Assembly: GCA_910575755.1 (NCBI GenBank)
Contig: CAJTFO010000004.1
Span: 78,494 to 142,493, forward strand
Direction of reading: 5' to 3'
Source: Desulfovibrionaceae bacterium
Lineage (GTDB): Bacteria > Desulfobacterota > Desulfovibrionia > Desulfovibrionales > Desulfovibrionaceae
Length of the DNA stretch: 64,000 nucleotides
Both the position numbers and the translations under genes were made by a program. This document shows, in pieces, positions 21,237 through 29,835 of this stretch; position 1 is the first letter of the stretch; every line of letters begins with the position of its first letter. The notes beneath the pieces are model-generated. The model did not search any database, was not told the origin of the DNA, and saw only the letters and a program-made list of their open reading frames with translations.

Positions 21237-22445
21237 ATGGCCTCCTCCGTCCTGGCCATCCGGGCCAGAACCATCGTGCCTTTGAGCGGCGAAAGCCCGG
21301 CCCTGGGCGCGGGACTTTTCGCGGCTCTGAAAAAAATCGACAATGCCGTGTTGCTGGTGCGCGACGGTCTGGTGGAGGACGTGCTGCCCTGGAAAAACGC
21401 CCGGCTGCCTGCTGGCGCGCGGGTGCGCGACGTGGGGCCGGTTTGCCTGATCCCGGCCTGCGTCAACGCCCACACACACCTCCAGCTTTCCTGGCTGGCC
21501 GGGCGCACGCTCTGGGGCAAGGGCTTCGCGGCCTGGCTCGCCAGCATGATTCCCCAGTTGAGCACGGCCTCGGCCGGTGAAGTGGTTTCCGCCGTTGAAA
21601 GCGCGTGCGAGAGCCTGGCCGCCGCCGGCGCGCTGCATGTGGGCGACGTGGGCGGCTCCCTGCGCGGCGCTCTGACCCTGGTGGACAGACACTGTCGCGC
21701 CGCCGGGGTGGGCGTCAGCCATTTTTGCGAGTGGTTTGGCTTCGGCCCGCCCTTCATTGACAATGAAGGCCCCTGGCCGCCGCGCTGCCGCGATGAACTG
21801 GCGGCGGATCCGGCTCTGGCCGTACGCTGCGCTCCGGCCGGACACGCGCTCTACTCCACCGCGCCGGAAGTGCTGCGCGCCGCGCGGGAATACTGCGCGC
21901 GCAACAATGCTGTATTCAGTTTTCATCTGGCGGAATCGCCGGAAGAGACCCAATTGCTGACCGATGGCAATGGCCCGCTGTACGACTGCTATGCGGGCAC
22001 AGTGCTGCCGGAGGGCTGGCGGCCGCCGGGCATGCGCCCCCTGGCCTACGCCGCCGGTCTTGGCCTGCTGGGACCGGGCGCGCTGGCCGTGCATGGCGTC
22101 CAACTGGACGCCCGGGAAGTGGAAGCGCTGGCTGCCGGGGGCACGGCCCTCTGTCTCTGCCCGCGCTCCAACCGCAATCTGGGCGTGGGCGCGCCGCCGG
22201 TGCGCGCTCTGATGGAGAACGACGTCCTGCTCTGTCTGGGCACGGACGGCCTGACCTCCAATACTGATCTGGACGTGCGCCAGGAAGCCGTCTGCCTGCG
22301 CGAACATCTGGATGTGCCGCCCGAAGCCCTGATACGCCTGCTCACGGTTAACGGCGCGGCGGCTTTGGGCCTGAGCGACGCCGGACGGCTGACGCCGGGC
22401 GGCCCGGCCGCTTTCTGCATCCTGCCGGAAATACTGACGTATTAA
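21237..22445 (+). CDS. Amidohydrolase family deaminase (candidate aminodeoxyfutalosine deaminase)
   Basis: A metal-dependent deaminase of the amidohydrolase superfamily. The 402-residue protein shows the HxH motif in NAHTHLQLSW, a central histidine in FHLAES, another in AVHGVQLD, the CPRSNRNLG segment seen in the SsnA/MtaD/chlorohydrolase group, and the metal aspartate in CLGTDGLTSN. GGAGG lies 5 bp upstream of the ATG. Candidate substrates are aminodeoxyfutalosine (a futalosine hydrolase is encoded in the same window at 35558-36286), S-adenosylhomocysteine or methylthioadenosine. The family is clear; the substrate is inference. Confidence 0.75.
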   Translation: MASSVLAIRARTIVPLSGESPALGAGLFAALKKIDNAVLLVRDGLVEDVLPWKNARLPAGARVRDVGPVCLIPACVNAHTHLQLSWLAGRTLWGKGFAAWLASMIPQLSTASAGEVVSAVESACESLAAAGALHVGDVGGSLRGALTLVDRHCRAAGVGVSHFCEWFGFGPPFIDNEGPWPPRCRDELAADPALAVRCAPAGHALYSTAPEVLRAAREYCARNNAVFSFHLAESPEETQLLTDGNGPLYDCYAGTVLPEGWRPPGMRPLAYAAGLGLLGPGALAVHGVQLDAREVEALAAGGTALCLCPRSNRNLGVGAPPVRALMENDVLLCLGTDGLTSNTDLDVRQEAVCLREHLDVPPEALIRLLTVNGAAALGLSDAGRLTPGGPAAFCILPEILTY

Positions 22446-22460
22446 CGGATTTTGTTTTTA

Positions 22461-22493
22461 GGGCATTTATCTGATGAAATCAGGCAAATGCCC
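22461..22493. repeat. Imperfect inverted repeat, possible dispersed element
   Basis: GGGCATTT and AAATGCCC enclose an inner CTGAT/ATCAG stem with a GAA loop. It lies 16 bp after the amidohydrolase stop, convergent with comM. There is no proper T-tail. The minus-strand half GCATTTGCCTGATTTCATCAG recurs with 19 of 21 matches at 34469-34489. Confidence 0.6.
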
Positions 22494-22667
22494 TGTTGGC
22501 CGCGCAAGCGGACAAGCGCGCCCAATGAGCGGAAAAGCCGGGCTTTTTCCGTGAAATGACGGCGGCGAACAGAGTCAAAACTTCTATTTTCACTTGAGAA
22601 ATGCTATAGGGCGAATTGCCTTTGAAAAAGGCATGCACGCCGGGCTTCAACATGGCAGGCCGCAGCA

Positions 22668-24197
22668 TCAGCGCCCGGCGTTCTCGCGGTCCAGCACCCG
22701 CAGAGCCACGGCCTCGGCCAGATGTTCCTGACGGATGCTCCCGTCTCCCGCCAGGTCGGCAATGGTTCGGGCCAGACGCAACACGCGGGTGTAGGCCCGC
22801 GCGGAAAGTCCCAGACGGTGCATGGCCGCCTCCATCAGGCTGTGCCCGGCGGCGTCCAGAGCGCAATGTCGCTCCAGCAGTCCGCCGGAAAGCTCCGCAT
22901 TGCAGCGGACGGCAAGCCCGGCGAAGCGCTCCTCCTGCACGGCGCGCGCGGCCAGCACGCGTTGGCGCATCCGCGCCGAGGAGATGCCGCCCGACGCCGC
23001 GCGCAGATCCGCATAGGGCACGGCGGGCACTTCCACATGCAGGTCAATGCGGTCCAGCAAGGGGCCGGAAAGTTTGTTGCGGTAGCGGGCCAGTTGCTCG
23101 CGCCGGCAGGTGCAGGCATGCGTGGTGTCGCCGTAATAGCCGCAGGGACAGGGATTCATGGCCGCCACCAGCATGCAGGCCGCCGGGTAGGTGACGCTGC
23201 GGGCCGCGCGGGCCACAGTCACCACGCCGTCCTCCAGCGGTTGGCGCAGGGCTTCCAGGGCGGATTTGCCGTATTCCGGCAATTCGTCAAGAAAGAGCAC
23301 GCCGCGATGGGCCAGACTGACCTCGCCGGGGCGGGGCTGCCTGCCGCCGCCCACCAGCGCCACATCCGACACGGTATGATGCGGGGAGCGGAACGGCCGC
23401 GCCGAAACCAGCCCGCTTTCCGGGGGCAAATGACCCGCCACGCTGTAAATTTTGGTGACTTCCAGAGCTTCCTCAAAGGAAAGCGGCGGCAGAATGCCGG
23501 GCAGGCGCTGGGCCAGCATGGTTTTTCCACTGCCCGGCGGCCCGATCAGCAAGAGGTTGTGCCCTCCGGCGGCGGCTATTTCCAAGGCGCGTTTGGCGGC
23601 CTGCTGGCCTTTGACCTCCGCGAAGTCCGACAGGACAGACGACGGCGCGACACTTTCGCCAGGCTGTCGGGCTTCCAGCGCCTCGGCCCCGGCCAGAAAG
23701 GCCGCGCACTGCGCCAGATCGCGCGGGGCATACACCGGCAGACCAGGCACCACGGCCGCTTCCGCCGCATTGCCCGGAGGCGTCACCAGCCCGGCGGCCT
23801 CGTGCCGGCGGGCCAGAATGGCCAGGGGCAGCACGCCGCGCACGGGTTTGAGGCTTCCGGTCAGGGACAGTTCGCCCGTAAAGAAAAGACCGGGCAGTCT
23901 GTCCGCCGGAATCAGGCCGGCGGCGGCCAGCAGGCCCACGGCCAGGGGCAGATCATAGCCGGTGCCTGCCTTGCGCTGCCCGGCCGGAGCCAGATTCACG
24001 GTAATCCGTGCTGGCGGCAGACGGAAATTGCAGGCCCGCAACGCGGCGAACACACGATCCCTGGCCTCGCGCACCTCGGTTTCGGCCAGTCCCACCAGGC
24101 TGAAGCTGGGCAGACCCTGGCGGACGTAGTCCACCTCCACTTCCACCGGGAAAGCGTCCACGCCTTCCAGGCCGCCGCTGTACAAACGGATTACCAT
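22668..24197 (-). CDS. comM: YifB/ComM-family Mg-chelatase-like AAA+ ATPase
   Basis: ComM is a hexameric helicase promoting branch migration during natural transformation and recombination. The 509-residue protein begins with the Lon-protease-like N-domain (SGGLEGVDAFPVEVEVDYVRQG, SLVGLAETEVREARDRV), then the AAA+ module with Walker A GPPGSGKTMLAQRLPGILPP and Walker B LFLDELPEY, and four cysteines NPCPCGYYGD...CTC of the family. The C-terminal SARAYTRVLRLARTIADL segment is also typical. The start at 24197 was chosen because it begins the conserved MVIRLYSGGLEG; the longer frame runs antiparallel in meaning through lepB. It follows lepB by 13 bp, so it is probably co-transcribed. Confidence 0.93.
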   Translation of the reverse strand: MVIRLYSGGLEGVDAFPVEVEVDYVRQGLPSFSLVGLAETEVREARDRVFAALRACNFRLPPARITVNLAPAGQRKAGTGYDLPLAVGLLAAAGLIPADRLPGLFFTGELSLTGSLKPVRGVLPLAILARRHEAAGLVTPPGNAAEAAVVPGLPVYAPRDLAQCAAFLAGAEALEARQPGESVAPSSVLSDFAEVKGQQAAKRALEIAAAGGHNLLLIGPPGSGKTMLAQRLPGILPPLSFEEALEVTKIYSVAGHLPPESGLVSARPFRSPHHTVSDVALVGGGRQPRPGEVSLAHRGVLFLDELPEYGKSALEALRQPLEDGVVTVARAARSVTYPAACMLVAAMNPCPCGYYGDTTHACTCRREQLARYRNKLSGPLLDRIDLHVEVPAVPYADLRAASGGISSARMRQRVLAARAVQEERFAGLAVRCNAELSGGLLERHCALDAAGHSLMEAAMHRLGLSARAYTRVLRLARTIADLAGDGSIRQEHLAEAVALRVLDRENAGR

Positions 24198-24210
24198 AGC
24201 CTCGCCAAGG

Positions 24211-24837
24211 CTACCTGATCGCCTGCCCGATGCGTCCCCAGCGGATGTCGTCCAGCCCGCCCCAGGACCAGTAAATGCGCCAGGCCTTGGCCCGAATGGC
24301 GCTGCGGTCCACAAAGCCCCAGAAACGGGAATCCAGCGAATTGTCGCGATTGTCGCCCATGACAAAGTATTTGTTGGGTGGCACAGTGACCGGCCCGTAG
24401 TTGTCCCGCACAGGCTCCATGCCCTTGGGATCGGTAAAGCGGATATACGATTCCATGACGGGCTGGCCGTTACGGTAGAGCTGCTTGTCGCGCACCTCAA
24501 TGACGTCGCCGGGCAGGCCGATGATCCGCTTGATGTAATCCACGCTGGGATCATTGGGATACTTGAAGATGATGATGTCCCCCCGGGCCGGGTCATCCCC
24601 CTTGTATACATAGGTGTCGGTAAAGGGAATCCTGACCCCGTAGGCGAACTTGCTGGCCAGCAGGTGGTCGCCCACCAGCAGGGTCTGAAGCATGGACTCG
24701 GAGGGTATCTTGAAGGCCTGAACCACAAAGGTGCGGATCAGCAGGGCCAGAACCAGAGCGATCAGCAAGGCTTCACCGTATTCACGCCAGAGCGGTTTGC
24801 GGGGGCGTGCCTTTTGTTGCAGCAGAGATGCTTTCAT
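24211..24837 (-). CDS. lepB: Signal peptidase I
   Basis: Membrane serine protease that releases secreted proteins from their signal peptides. The 208-residue protein has one N-terminal membrane helix (ALLIALVLALLIRTFVV), the catalytic serine in IPSESMLQTLLVGD (Ser48), the general-base lysine in YIKRIIGLPGD, and the box E motif MGDNRDNSLDSRFWGFV. It is short, as in many bacteria with a single membrane anchor. comM follows closely. Confidence 0.96.
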   Translation of the reverse strand: MKASLLQQKARPRKPLWREYGEALLIALVLALLIRTFVVQAFKIPSESMLQTLLVGDHLLASKFAYGVRIPFTDTYVYKGDDPARGDIIIFKYPNDPSVDYIKRIIGLPGDVIEVRDKQLYRNGQPVMESYIRFTDPKGMEPVRDNYGPVTVPPNKYFVMGDNRDNSLDSRFWGFVDRSAIRAKAWRIYWSWGGLDDIRWGRIGQAIR

Positions 24838-24938
24838 GACGATTCCTTTTCAGGCGGATTCCGGAATGCGCCTCCGGCGCGGCCCGCGCAACCAACCCGG
24901 GCATAAAGAATAAGTATGCCGTGATGCGGCGGCAAAGG

Positions 24939-24960
24939 CAAGGCGGTTAGGCCGCCTTCG
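24939..24960 (-). terminator. Possible terminator after the sodium symporter gene
   Basis: Minus strand AAGGCGG and CCGCCTT form a 7-bp stem around CCTAA, followed by GCCTTT, immediately after the symporter stop and before lepB. Confidence 0.4.
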
Positions 24961-24961
24961 T

Positions 24962-26347
24962 TCAGTTCTTCCAGAATTTGTCCACATAGCCCGCCACGAA
25001 GAGCAGCAGGATCAGGCAGGGCAGCACCCAGGTCAGATAGCCGCGCAGCCAGCGCGGAAACCTGAGGCCCACGCCCTGGTCCACTTCAGCCAGAAAATTG
25101 TCCCAGCCCCAACCCCGCCGCAGGCAGCAGAACAGCAGAAACAGCAGGCCGCCCAGCGGCAGGATATTGTTGCTGATCAGAAAATCCTCAAAATCCAGAA
25201 TGCTGCTGCCCGCGCCCAGGGGCTGCACAAAGCTCAGCAGATTGAAGCCCAGCGCGCAGGGCAGGGAGAGCAGCCACATGGCCCCGGCGTGCAATGCCGT
25301 GGCCCTGCGGCGCGGCATGCCCCAGACGTCCGCGCTGTAGGAAATGATGTTCTCAAACACCGCAATGACCGTTGACAGGGAGGCAAAGGCCAGAAAGATG
25401 AAAAACAGCGTGCCCCAGAGGCGGCCGCCGCCCATGGAATTGAAGATATTGGGCAGGGTCACGAAAACCAGCCCCGGCCCGGCGCCGGGCTCCACCCCGA
25501 AGGCAAAGCAGGCCGGAAAAATGATCAGACCGGCCATGATGCCCACAAAGGTGTCCAGAACCAGAATCCAGAGCGCTTCGCCGGTGAGGGAACGGTTTTT
25601 GGGCTGATAGCTGCCGAAAATGGTCATGGCCCCTATGCCCACGGAAAGAGCGAAAAAGGCCTGATTCATGGCCGCGTTGCAGACGCTGAACAGACCCACT
25701 TCACTGAACTTGCCCCAGTCCGGCACGAGGTAAAAGCGCACGCCCGCGCCCGCGCCGGGCAACAGCAGCGCGCGGATCACCAGAAGCAGCAGAATCAGCA
25801 GCAGGCCCACCATCATCAGCTTGACCACGCGCTCCACGCCTTTCTGGACGCCCATGGCACAGACGCCGAAGCCCAGGGCCACGCTCAGGCTCATGCCGAC
25901 AACCTGCACATCGGCATGAGCCAGGGCGGTTTTGAAAAAAGCGCCCACGGCTTCGGGCGTCAGACCGGACAGCGCGCCCGAAGCCATGAACCAGCAGTAG
26001 GAGAGCATCCAGCCCGTCACTGTGGTGTAGAACATCATCAGCAGGTAGCTGCCCGCCAGGGCCAGCCAGCCGAAACGGTGCCAGCCCGTGCCCTCCGGTT
26101 CCAGCACGCGCAGGGCCAGGCCCATGTTGCGGCGGGAGGCGCGGCCCACGGCAAATTCCATGATCATGATGGGCAGAATGGCGAAAAGAAAGAAGATATA
26201 GATGCCCACAAAAATGGCGCCGCCATACGCGCCTGTAATATAGGGAAAGCGCCAGACATTGCCGAGGCCGATGGCGCAACCCGCCGACAGCAGAAGAAAG
26301 CCCAGGCGGCTGCCCAGCATTTCGCGTTTGCCTTGTCCGTTTTTCAT
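24962..26347 (-). CDS. Sodium-dependent transporter, SNF/NSS family
   Basis: Sodium:amino acid or neurotransmitter-type symporter in the inner membrane. The 461-residue protein opens with SRLGFLLLSAGCAIGLGNVWRFPYITGAYGG, the diagnostic TM1 region with its unwound sodium/substrate site, and has 11-12 hydrophobic segments, including NAAMNQAFFALSVGIGAMTIFGSY and SSLSTVIAVFENII. Bacterial relatives carry Trp, Tyr, Leu or Met; the substrate here is unknown. It is the last gene of a minus-strand run after two MarC-like genes and a TyrR-like sigma-54 regulator. Confidence 0.92.
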   Translation of the reverse strand: MKNGQGKREMLGSRLGFLLLSAGCAIGLGNVWRFPYITGAYGGAIFVGIYIFFLFAILPIMIMEFAVGRASRRNMGLALRVLEPEGTGWHRFGWLALAGSYLLMMFYTTVTGWMLSYCWFMASGALSGLTPEAVGAFFKTALAHADVQVVGMSLSVALGFGVCAMGVQKGVERVVKLMMVGLLLILLLLVIRALLLPGAGAGVRFYLVPDWGKFSEVGLFSVCNAAMNQAFFALSVGIGAMTIFGSYQPKNRSLTGEALWILVLDTFVGIMAGLIIFPACFAFGVEPGAGPGLVFVTLPNIFNSMGGGRLWGTLFFIFLAFASLSTVIAVFENIISYSADVWGMPRRRATALHAGAMWLLSLPCALGFNLLSFVQPLGAGSSILDFEDFLISNNILPLGGLLFLLFCCLRRGWGWDNFLAEVDQGVGLRFPRWLRGYLTWVLPCLILLLFVAGYVDKFWKN

Positions 26348-26369
26348 CCTGCCCCCTTTGCGCGGCGCT

Positions 26370-26972
26370 TTACTTCAAAAAGCCGCTGACGCCCGTAAAC
26401 ACCACCTGGGCCGCAATGGCCGCCAGCAACAACCCCGTGAGTTTGGACAGCACGGCAATGCCGGTTCTGTGCAGAACCCGCGCCACGCCGTCGGACAGGC
26501 AGAGCAGCAGAAACATGCCCCCGGCCGCCAGCAGCAGGGAGAGCACCCCCACCAGCATGCCGCGAAAATCCGCGGCGGACGCGCCCATGACCATCACCGC
26601 GCCAATGGAGGCCGGCCCCATGCCCAGCGGAATGGCCAGGGGCACCACACTGATGTCGCCCTCGTGCTTGTCATGAACCGTACTGCCGTCGTCATTCATC
26701 AGGGCCACGGCGGTGAGCAGCAGCAGCACCCCGGAGCCGATGCGGAAGGCGTCCAGCGTAAAGCCGAACAGCTCGAACAGATTGGAGCCGAACAGGTAGA
26801 GCACCACGCCGATAATAAAAATGGCCGTGGAGGTTTTGCAAGCCACGGCGATTTTCTGTTTTCTGTCATACTCCTTGGTGGCGCTGATAAAGGCGCTGAG
26901 CACGGCGGGAGGCGTCATCAGGGCATACAGCTTGATGCTCGTTCCCACCACTTCGCTGACAGGACCATCCAT
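26370..26972 (-). CDS. MarC-family membrane protein, second copy
   Basis: Integral membrane protein of the MarC family (PF01914); the once-assumed antibiotic resistance role was not supported and function is unknown. The 200-residue protein has about six helices and family motifs in KLYALMTPPAVLSAF and VPLAIPLGMGPASIGAVMVMG. It is clearly a paralogue of the gene immediately upstream, with near-identical segments. The start at 26972 follows a GGGAG site; the open frame extends further upstream without conservation. Gaps to its neighbours are 66 bp upstream and 22 bp downstream. Confidence 0.88.
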   Translation of the reverse strand: MDGPVSEVVGTSIKLYALMTPPAVLSAFISATKEYDRKQKIAVACKTSTAIFIIGVVLYLFGSNLFELFGFTLDAFRIGSGVLLLLTAVALMNDDGSTVHDKHEGDISVVPLAIPLGMGPASIGAVMVMGASAADFRGMLVGVLSLLLAAGGMFLLLCLSDGVARVLHRTGIAVLSKLTGLLLAAIAAQVVFTGVSGFLK

Positions 26973-27038
26973 ACGTTCTTCTCCCTTGCGGTTCCCGCGG
27001 AACCATGAAAAAAACAGAACAAGCGCCCGCACGGCGCA

Positions 27039-27644
27039 TTACTTCAAAAAGGCGGTTATACCCGTAAAAATGACCTGGGCCGCAATGGCCGACAGCAACA
27101 GGGCCGTGAGCTTGGACATGACCACGATGCCCGTGTGCCCCAGCACCTTGGCCACCCTGTCGGCCATGCACAGCAGCACAAACATGCCCCCGGCCGCCAG
27201 CAGCAGGCAGAACATTCCGGCCAGCATGCCGTCCAGCCCTTCAGTGGACGCGCCCATGACCATCACCGCGCCGATGGACGAAGGCCCCATGCCCAGCGGA
27301 ATGGCCAGGGGCACCACGCTGATGTCCCCCTCCCGCTTGGCCGGGGGCGTGGCGCAGTCGTCGTTCATCAGGGCAATGGCTGTCAGAAAAAGCAGCAGGC
27401 CCGCGCCGATGCGGAAGGCGTCCAGCGTGAAGCCGAACAGCGTGAAGAGGTGCGAACCGAACAGAAAAAGCAGGGAGCCAATGGTGAAAATCGCCAGGGA
27501 CGTCTTGCCGGCCACCAGAATCTTTTCTTCCCGCGTATAACTTCCGGTGCCGCTGATAAAGGCGCTGAGCACGGCGGGTGGCGTCATCAGCGCATACAGC
27601 TTGATGCTCATGCTGATGATAGTGTCGGCAGCCATGTTCTCCAT
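27039..27644 (-). CDS. MarC-family membrane protein, first copy
   Basis: A 201-residue paralogue of the following gene, sharing the segments SIKLYALMTPPAVLSAFIS, LDAFRIG, LMNDD and EGDISVVPLAIPLGMGP. Six predicted helices. A GGAGG site lies 4 bp before the ATG. It lies 55 bp after the sigma-54 regulator gene on the same strand. Tandem duplication followed by divergence is the simplest explanation. The pair may form a hetero-oligomer, as two-gene membrane pairs often do (inference). Confidence 0.88.
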   Translation of the reverse strand: MENMAADTIISMSIKLYALMTPPAVLSAFISGTGSYTREEKILVAGKTSLAIFTIGSLLFLFGSHLFTLFGFTLDAFRIGAGLLLFLTAIALMNDDCATPPAKREGDISVVPLAIPLGMGPSSIGAVMVMGASTEGLDGMLAGMFCLLLAAGGMFVLLCMADRVAKVLGHTGIVVMSKLTALLLSAIAAQVIFTGITAFLK

Positions 27645-27699
27645 GTTTCCTCCAGATGCGCGCTCGGTCGGGAATCCTTTCCGCAGGGCGGCGCACAGC

Positions 27700-29508
27700 T
27701 CAGCTCATTTCCAGTGCGGGAGCATCTCCGGCCGGGTCCGGTTCGCCCGGCGTCGCTGCCCCCCGCGCCTCGCCCGCGGCAGGGATACCGTATTTTTTCG
27801 CTTTGCGCACTACCGACGACTGGCTGATGCCCAGCCGGCGGGCGGCCTTGTATGTGCTGCCCGCTTCGGCCAGAGCCGTTTCCAGCATGCTTTTTTCCAG
27901 AGCCTCCACGGCCTGGGTCAGGGATTGTTCCGGGCGCGGCGCGCGCGGCCCGTCCGTCGCCTCCCGCATATAGGAAGGCAGATCGTCCGGGGTGATGTTG
28001 TCCGCCTCTGTCAGCGTGACCAGAGATTGAATCACGGACTGCAGCTCCCGCACATTGCCCGGCCATCCGTAGGCCAGAAAAAGCTGTTCCGTGCGCGGAT
28101 CCAGATGCTTTTCCGCGCCGCTTTCCTCACTGAGCTTGCGCAGAAAATGCCAGGCCAGCAGCAGGATGTCATTCTTGCGTTCGCGCAAAGGCGGCATGCT
28201 CACATGCAACACGCGCAGGCGGTAAAAGAGATCTTCCCGGAACTGGCCGCGGGCCACCATTTTTTCCAGAGGCTTGTTGGTGGCCGCCACCACCCTGGTG
28301 TCCACCGTGATGGGCCGGGTGCCGCCCACCCGGTAGAAGCTCTGGCCGTCCAGCACATGGAGCAGCTTGACCTGCATGGCCAGGGACAATTCGCCTATTT
28401 CGTCCAGCAGCAGGGTGCCGCCGCTGGCCAGCTCCAGCATGCCGGGCTTGCCGCCCCTGGCGGCCCCGGTGAACGCGCCGCCCTCATAGCCGAACAGTTC
28501 CGACTCCATAAGGGCCGGCGGCATGGCCCCGCAGTTGACCACCACAAAGGGTTTTTCCGCCCTGGCGCTCATATCGTGAATGATTTTGGCGGCCATGGAT
28601 TTGCCGGTGCCTGTTTCGCCCAGAATCAGGGTCACGGCGTCGGAATGCGCGGCCTTGACAAGATCCTGGCGCACACGGTGCAGCAGCAGGCTTTGCCCCA
28701 CCAGCCCGCTGTTAGCCTCACTTTCCAGCCCCTGGGCGCGGAGCTTGTAGGCCATGGCCTCCACTTCCAGATTGGAAAGCCTTTTCTGCAGCGTTTCCAG
28801 CTCGGTCACGTCGCGGATGGCCGCGATCACGCGCCAGACCTTGCCGTTTTCGTCAAAAACCGGCGTACTGGTGTTCAGACAGCGCTTGCCGTTGGAGTAA
28901 TCATCGAAAAGCGTCACGGTATGCCGGGATTTCAGGGCCCGCAGGGTCACGCAGGTCTTGAAGCGCCCTTCCCGCAGGGGCTCGGTCACATGCCTGCCCA
29001 CCACCTCTTCGGCCCTGATGCCGGCAATGCGCTCCATGGCGCGGTTGACGCGCCGCGTGACGCCTTCGGCATCAATGACCCAGATGCCGTCGTGAATGAA
29101 TTCCAGCACGCTGTCCAGCTCGCGCCAGGACAGGCGCGCGGTCTGATCCAGTTCGTCCAGCGGAATCTCATAGACGGTGAAGCAGCGCACCGGGCCGTGC
29201 TCCCTGCTCACCTCCCCCCACCAGTAGAGCAGATAGCTGGCGCCGCGCGGATGGCGGAAAATCATGCGGCCCTGCGCGCCGGGAGCGCCCGCCACGTCGC
29301 CGGCTTCGTGAAAGCCCTCCACCACGCCCTGACCCAGCCAGCGGCTCAGGGCCGCGCTGGGCAGGCGCGCATCTCGGCGTATTTCAAGGATGTCCCGCAA
29401 GGAATCGTTGGCATGCAGCAAAAGCCAGTTTTCCGCAGCGCATACGCCGCCGGGCATGCACGCCAGACGCGCCGCCAGGGCCGCGTCATACGCTGAACTT
29501 TCGATCAT
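27700..29508 (-). CDS. Sigma-54-dependent regulator with PAS domain and TyrR-like HTH
   Basis: Activates sigma-54 promoters in response to an unknown signal. The 602-residue protein has an N-terminal region of about 115 residues with no clear receiver motif, a PAS domain at about 130-240 (FIHDGIWVIDAEGVTRRVN), a short coiled coil, an AAA+ domain with Walker A GETGTGKS (297-304), an intact sigma-54 contact loop GAFTGA (344-349), Walker B LLLDEIGE and the sensor RLRVL/PLRERKNDI region, and a C-terminal HTH GSTYKAARRLGISQSSVVRKAKKYGI resembling TyrR-type HTHs. No phosphoacceptor domain is present. The start at 29508 has GGGGG upstream. It precedes the MarC/MarC/symporter genes, its likely targets. 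Confidence 0.92.
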   Translation of the reverse strand: MIESSAYDAALAARLACMPGGVCAAENWLLLHANDSLRDILEIRRDARLPSAALSRWLGQGVVEGFHEAGDVAGAPGAQGRMIFRHPRGASYLLYWWGEVSREHGPVRCFTVYEIPLDELDQTARLSWRELDSVLEFIHDGIWVIDAEGVTRRVNRAMERIAGIRAEEVVGRHVTEPLREGRFKTCVTLRALKSRHTVTLFDDYSNGKRCLNTSTPVFDENGKVWRVIAAIRDVTELETLQKRLSNLEVEAMAYKLRAQGLESEANSGLVGQSLLLHRVRQDLVKAAHSDAVTLILGETGTGKSMAAKIIHDMSARAEKPFVVVNCGAMPPALMESELFGYEGGAFTGAARGGKPGMLELASGGTLLLDEIGELSLAMQVKLLHVLDGQSFYRVGGTRPITVDTRVVAATNKPLEKMVARGQFREDLFYRLRVLHVSMPPLRERKNDILLLAWHFLRKLSEESGAEKHLDPRTEQLFLAYGWPGNVRELQSVIQSLVTLTEADNITPDDLPSYMREATDGPRAPRPEQSLTQAVEALEKSMLETALAEAGSTYKAARRLGISQSSVVRKAKKYGIPAAGEARGAATPGEPDPAGDAPALEMS

Positions 29509-29789
29509 GGCTTGTCCCCCGCGCAGGGCACGGGGGTTCTGCCGGCCCCGCAGGCAAGGAAAAAGCCACAGGGGAACCGCTTGCGGCGATGAGCACGTTG
29601 TTCGGCTGAAAACATCTTTGCACCACAGCGCATAGTAAAGGCACTCTGCTCCGCAACGGAACCAATGGACGAAAAGGCGGCCCCGTTTTCCGGGCGGAAC
29701 CGCGCTCAACCATACCGGGGCAATGTCGCAGTATGCCACGCGCCCAGCCGGATGTCCATGCGCCGGCGAGGCCCCGCAGGGCGTGATCC

Positions 29790-29817
29790 TTGCAAATTTT
29801 CAATCAATTGCTATTAT
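29790..29817 (+). promoter_or_regulatory. Candidate hemW promoter
   Basis: TTGCAA (29790-29795) and TATTAT (29812-29817) are separated by 16 bp, leaving a leader of about 12 bases before the hemW ATG. Confidence 0.5.
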
Positions 29818-29835
29818 TCTGTCAACGGAAAATAC

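Noticed and set aside
24198-24728. N-terminal extension of comM through lepB
   Set aside because: The extension is lepB read in another frame; ComM conservation starts at 24197.
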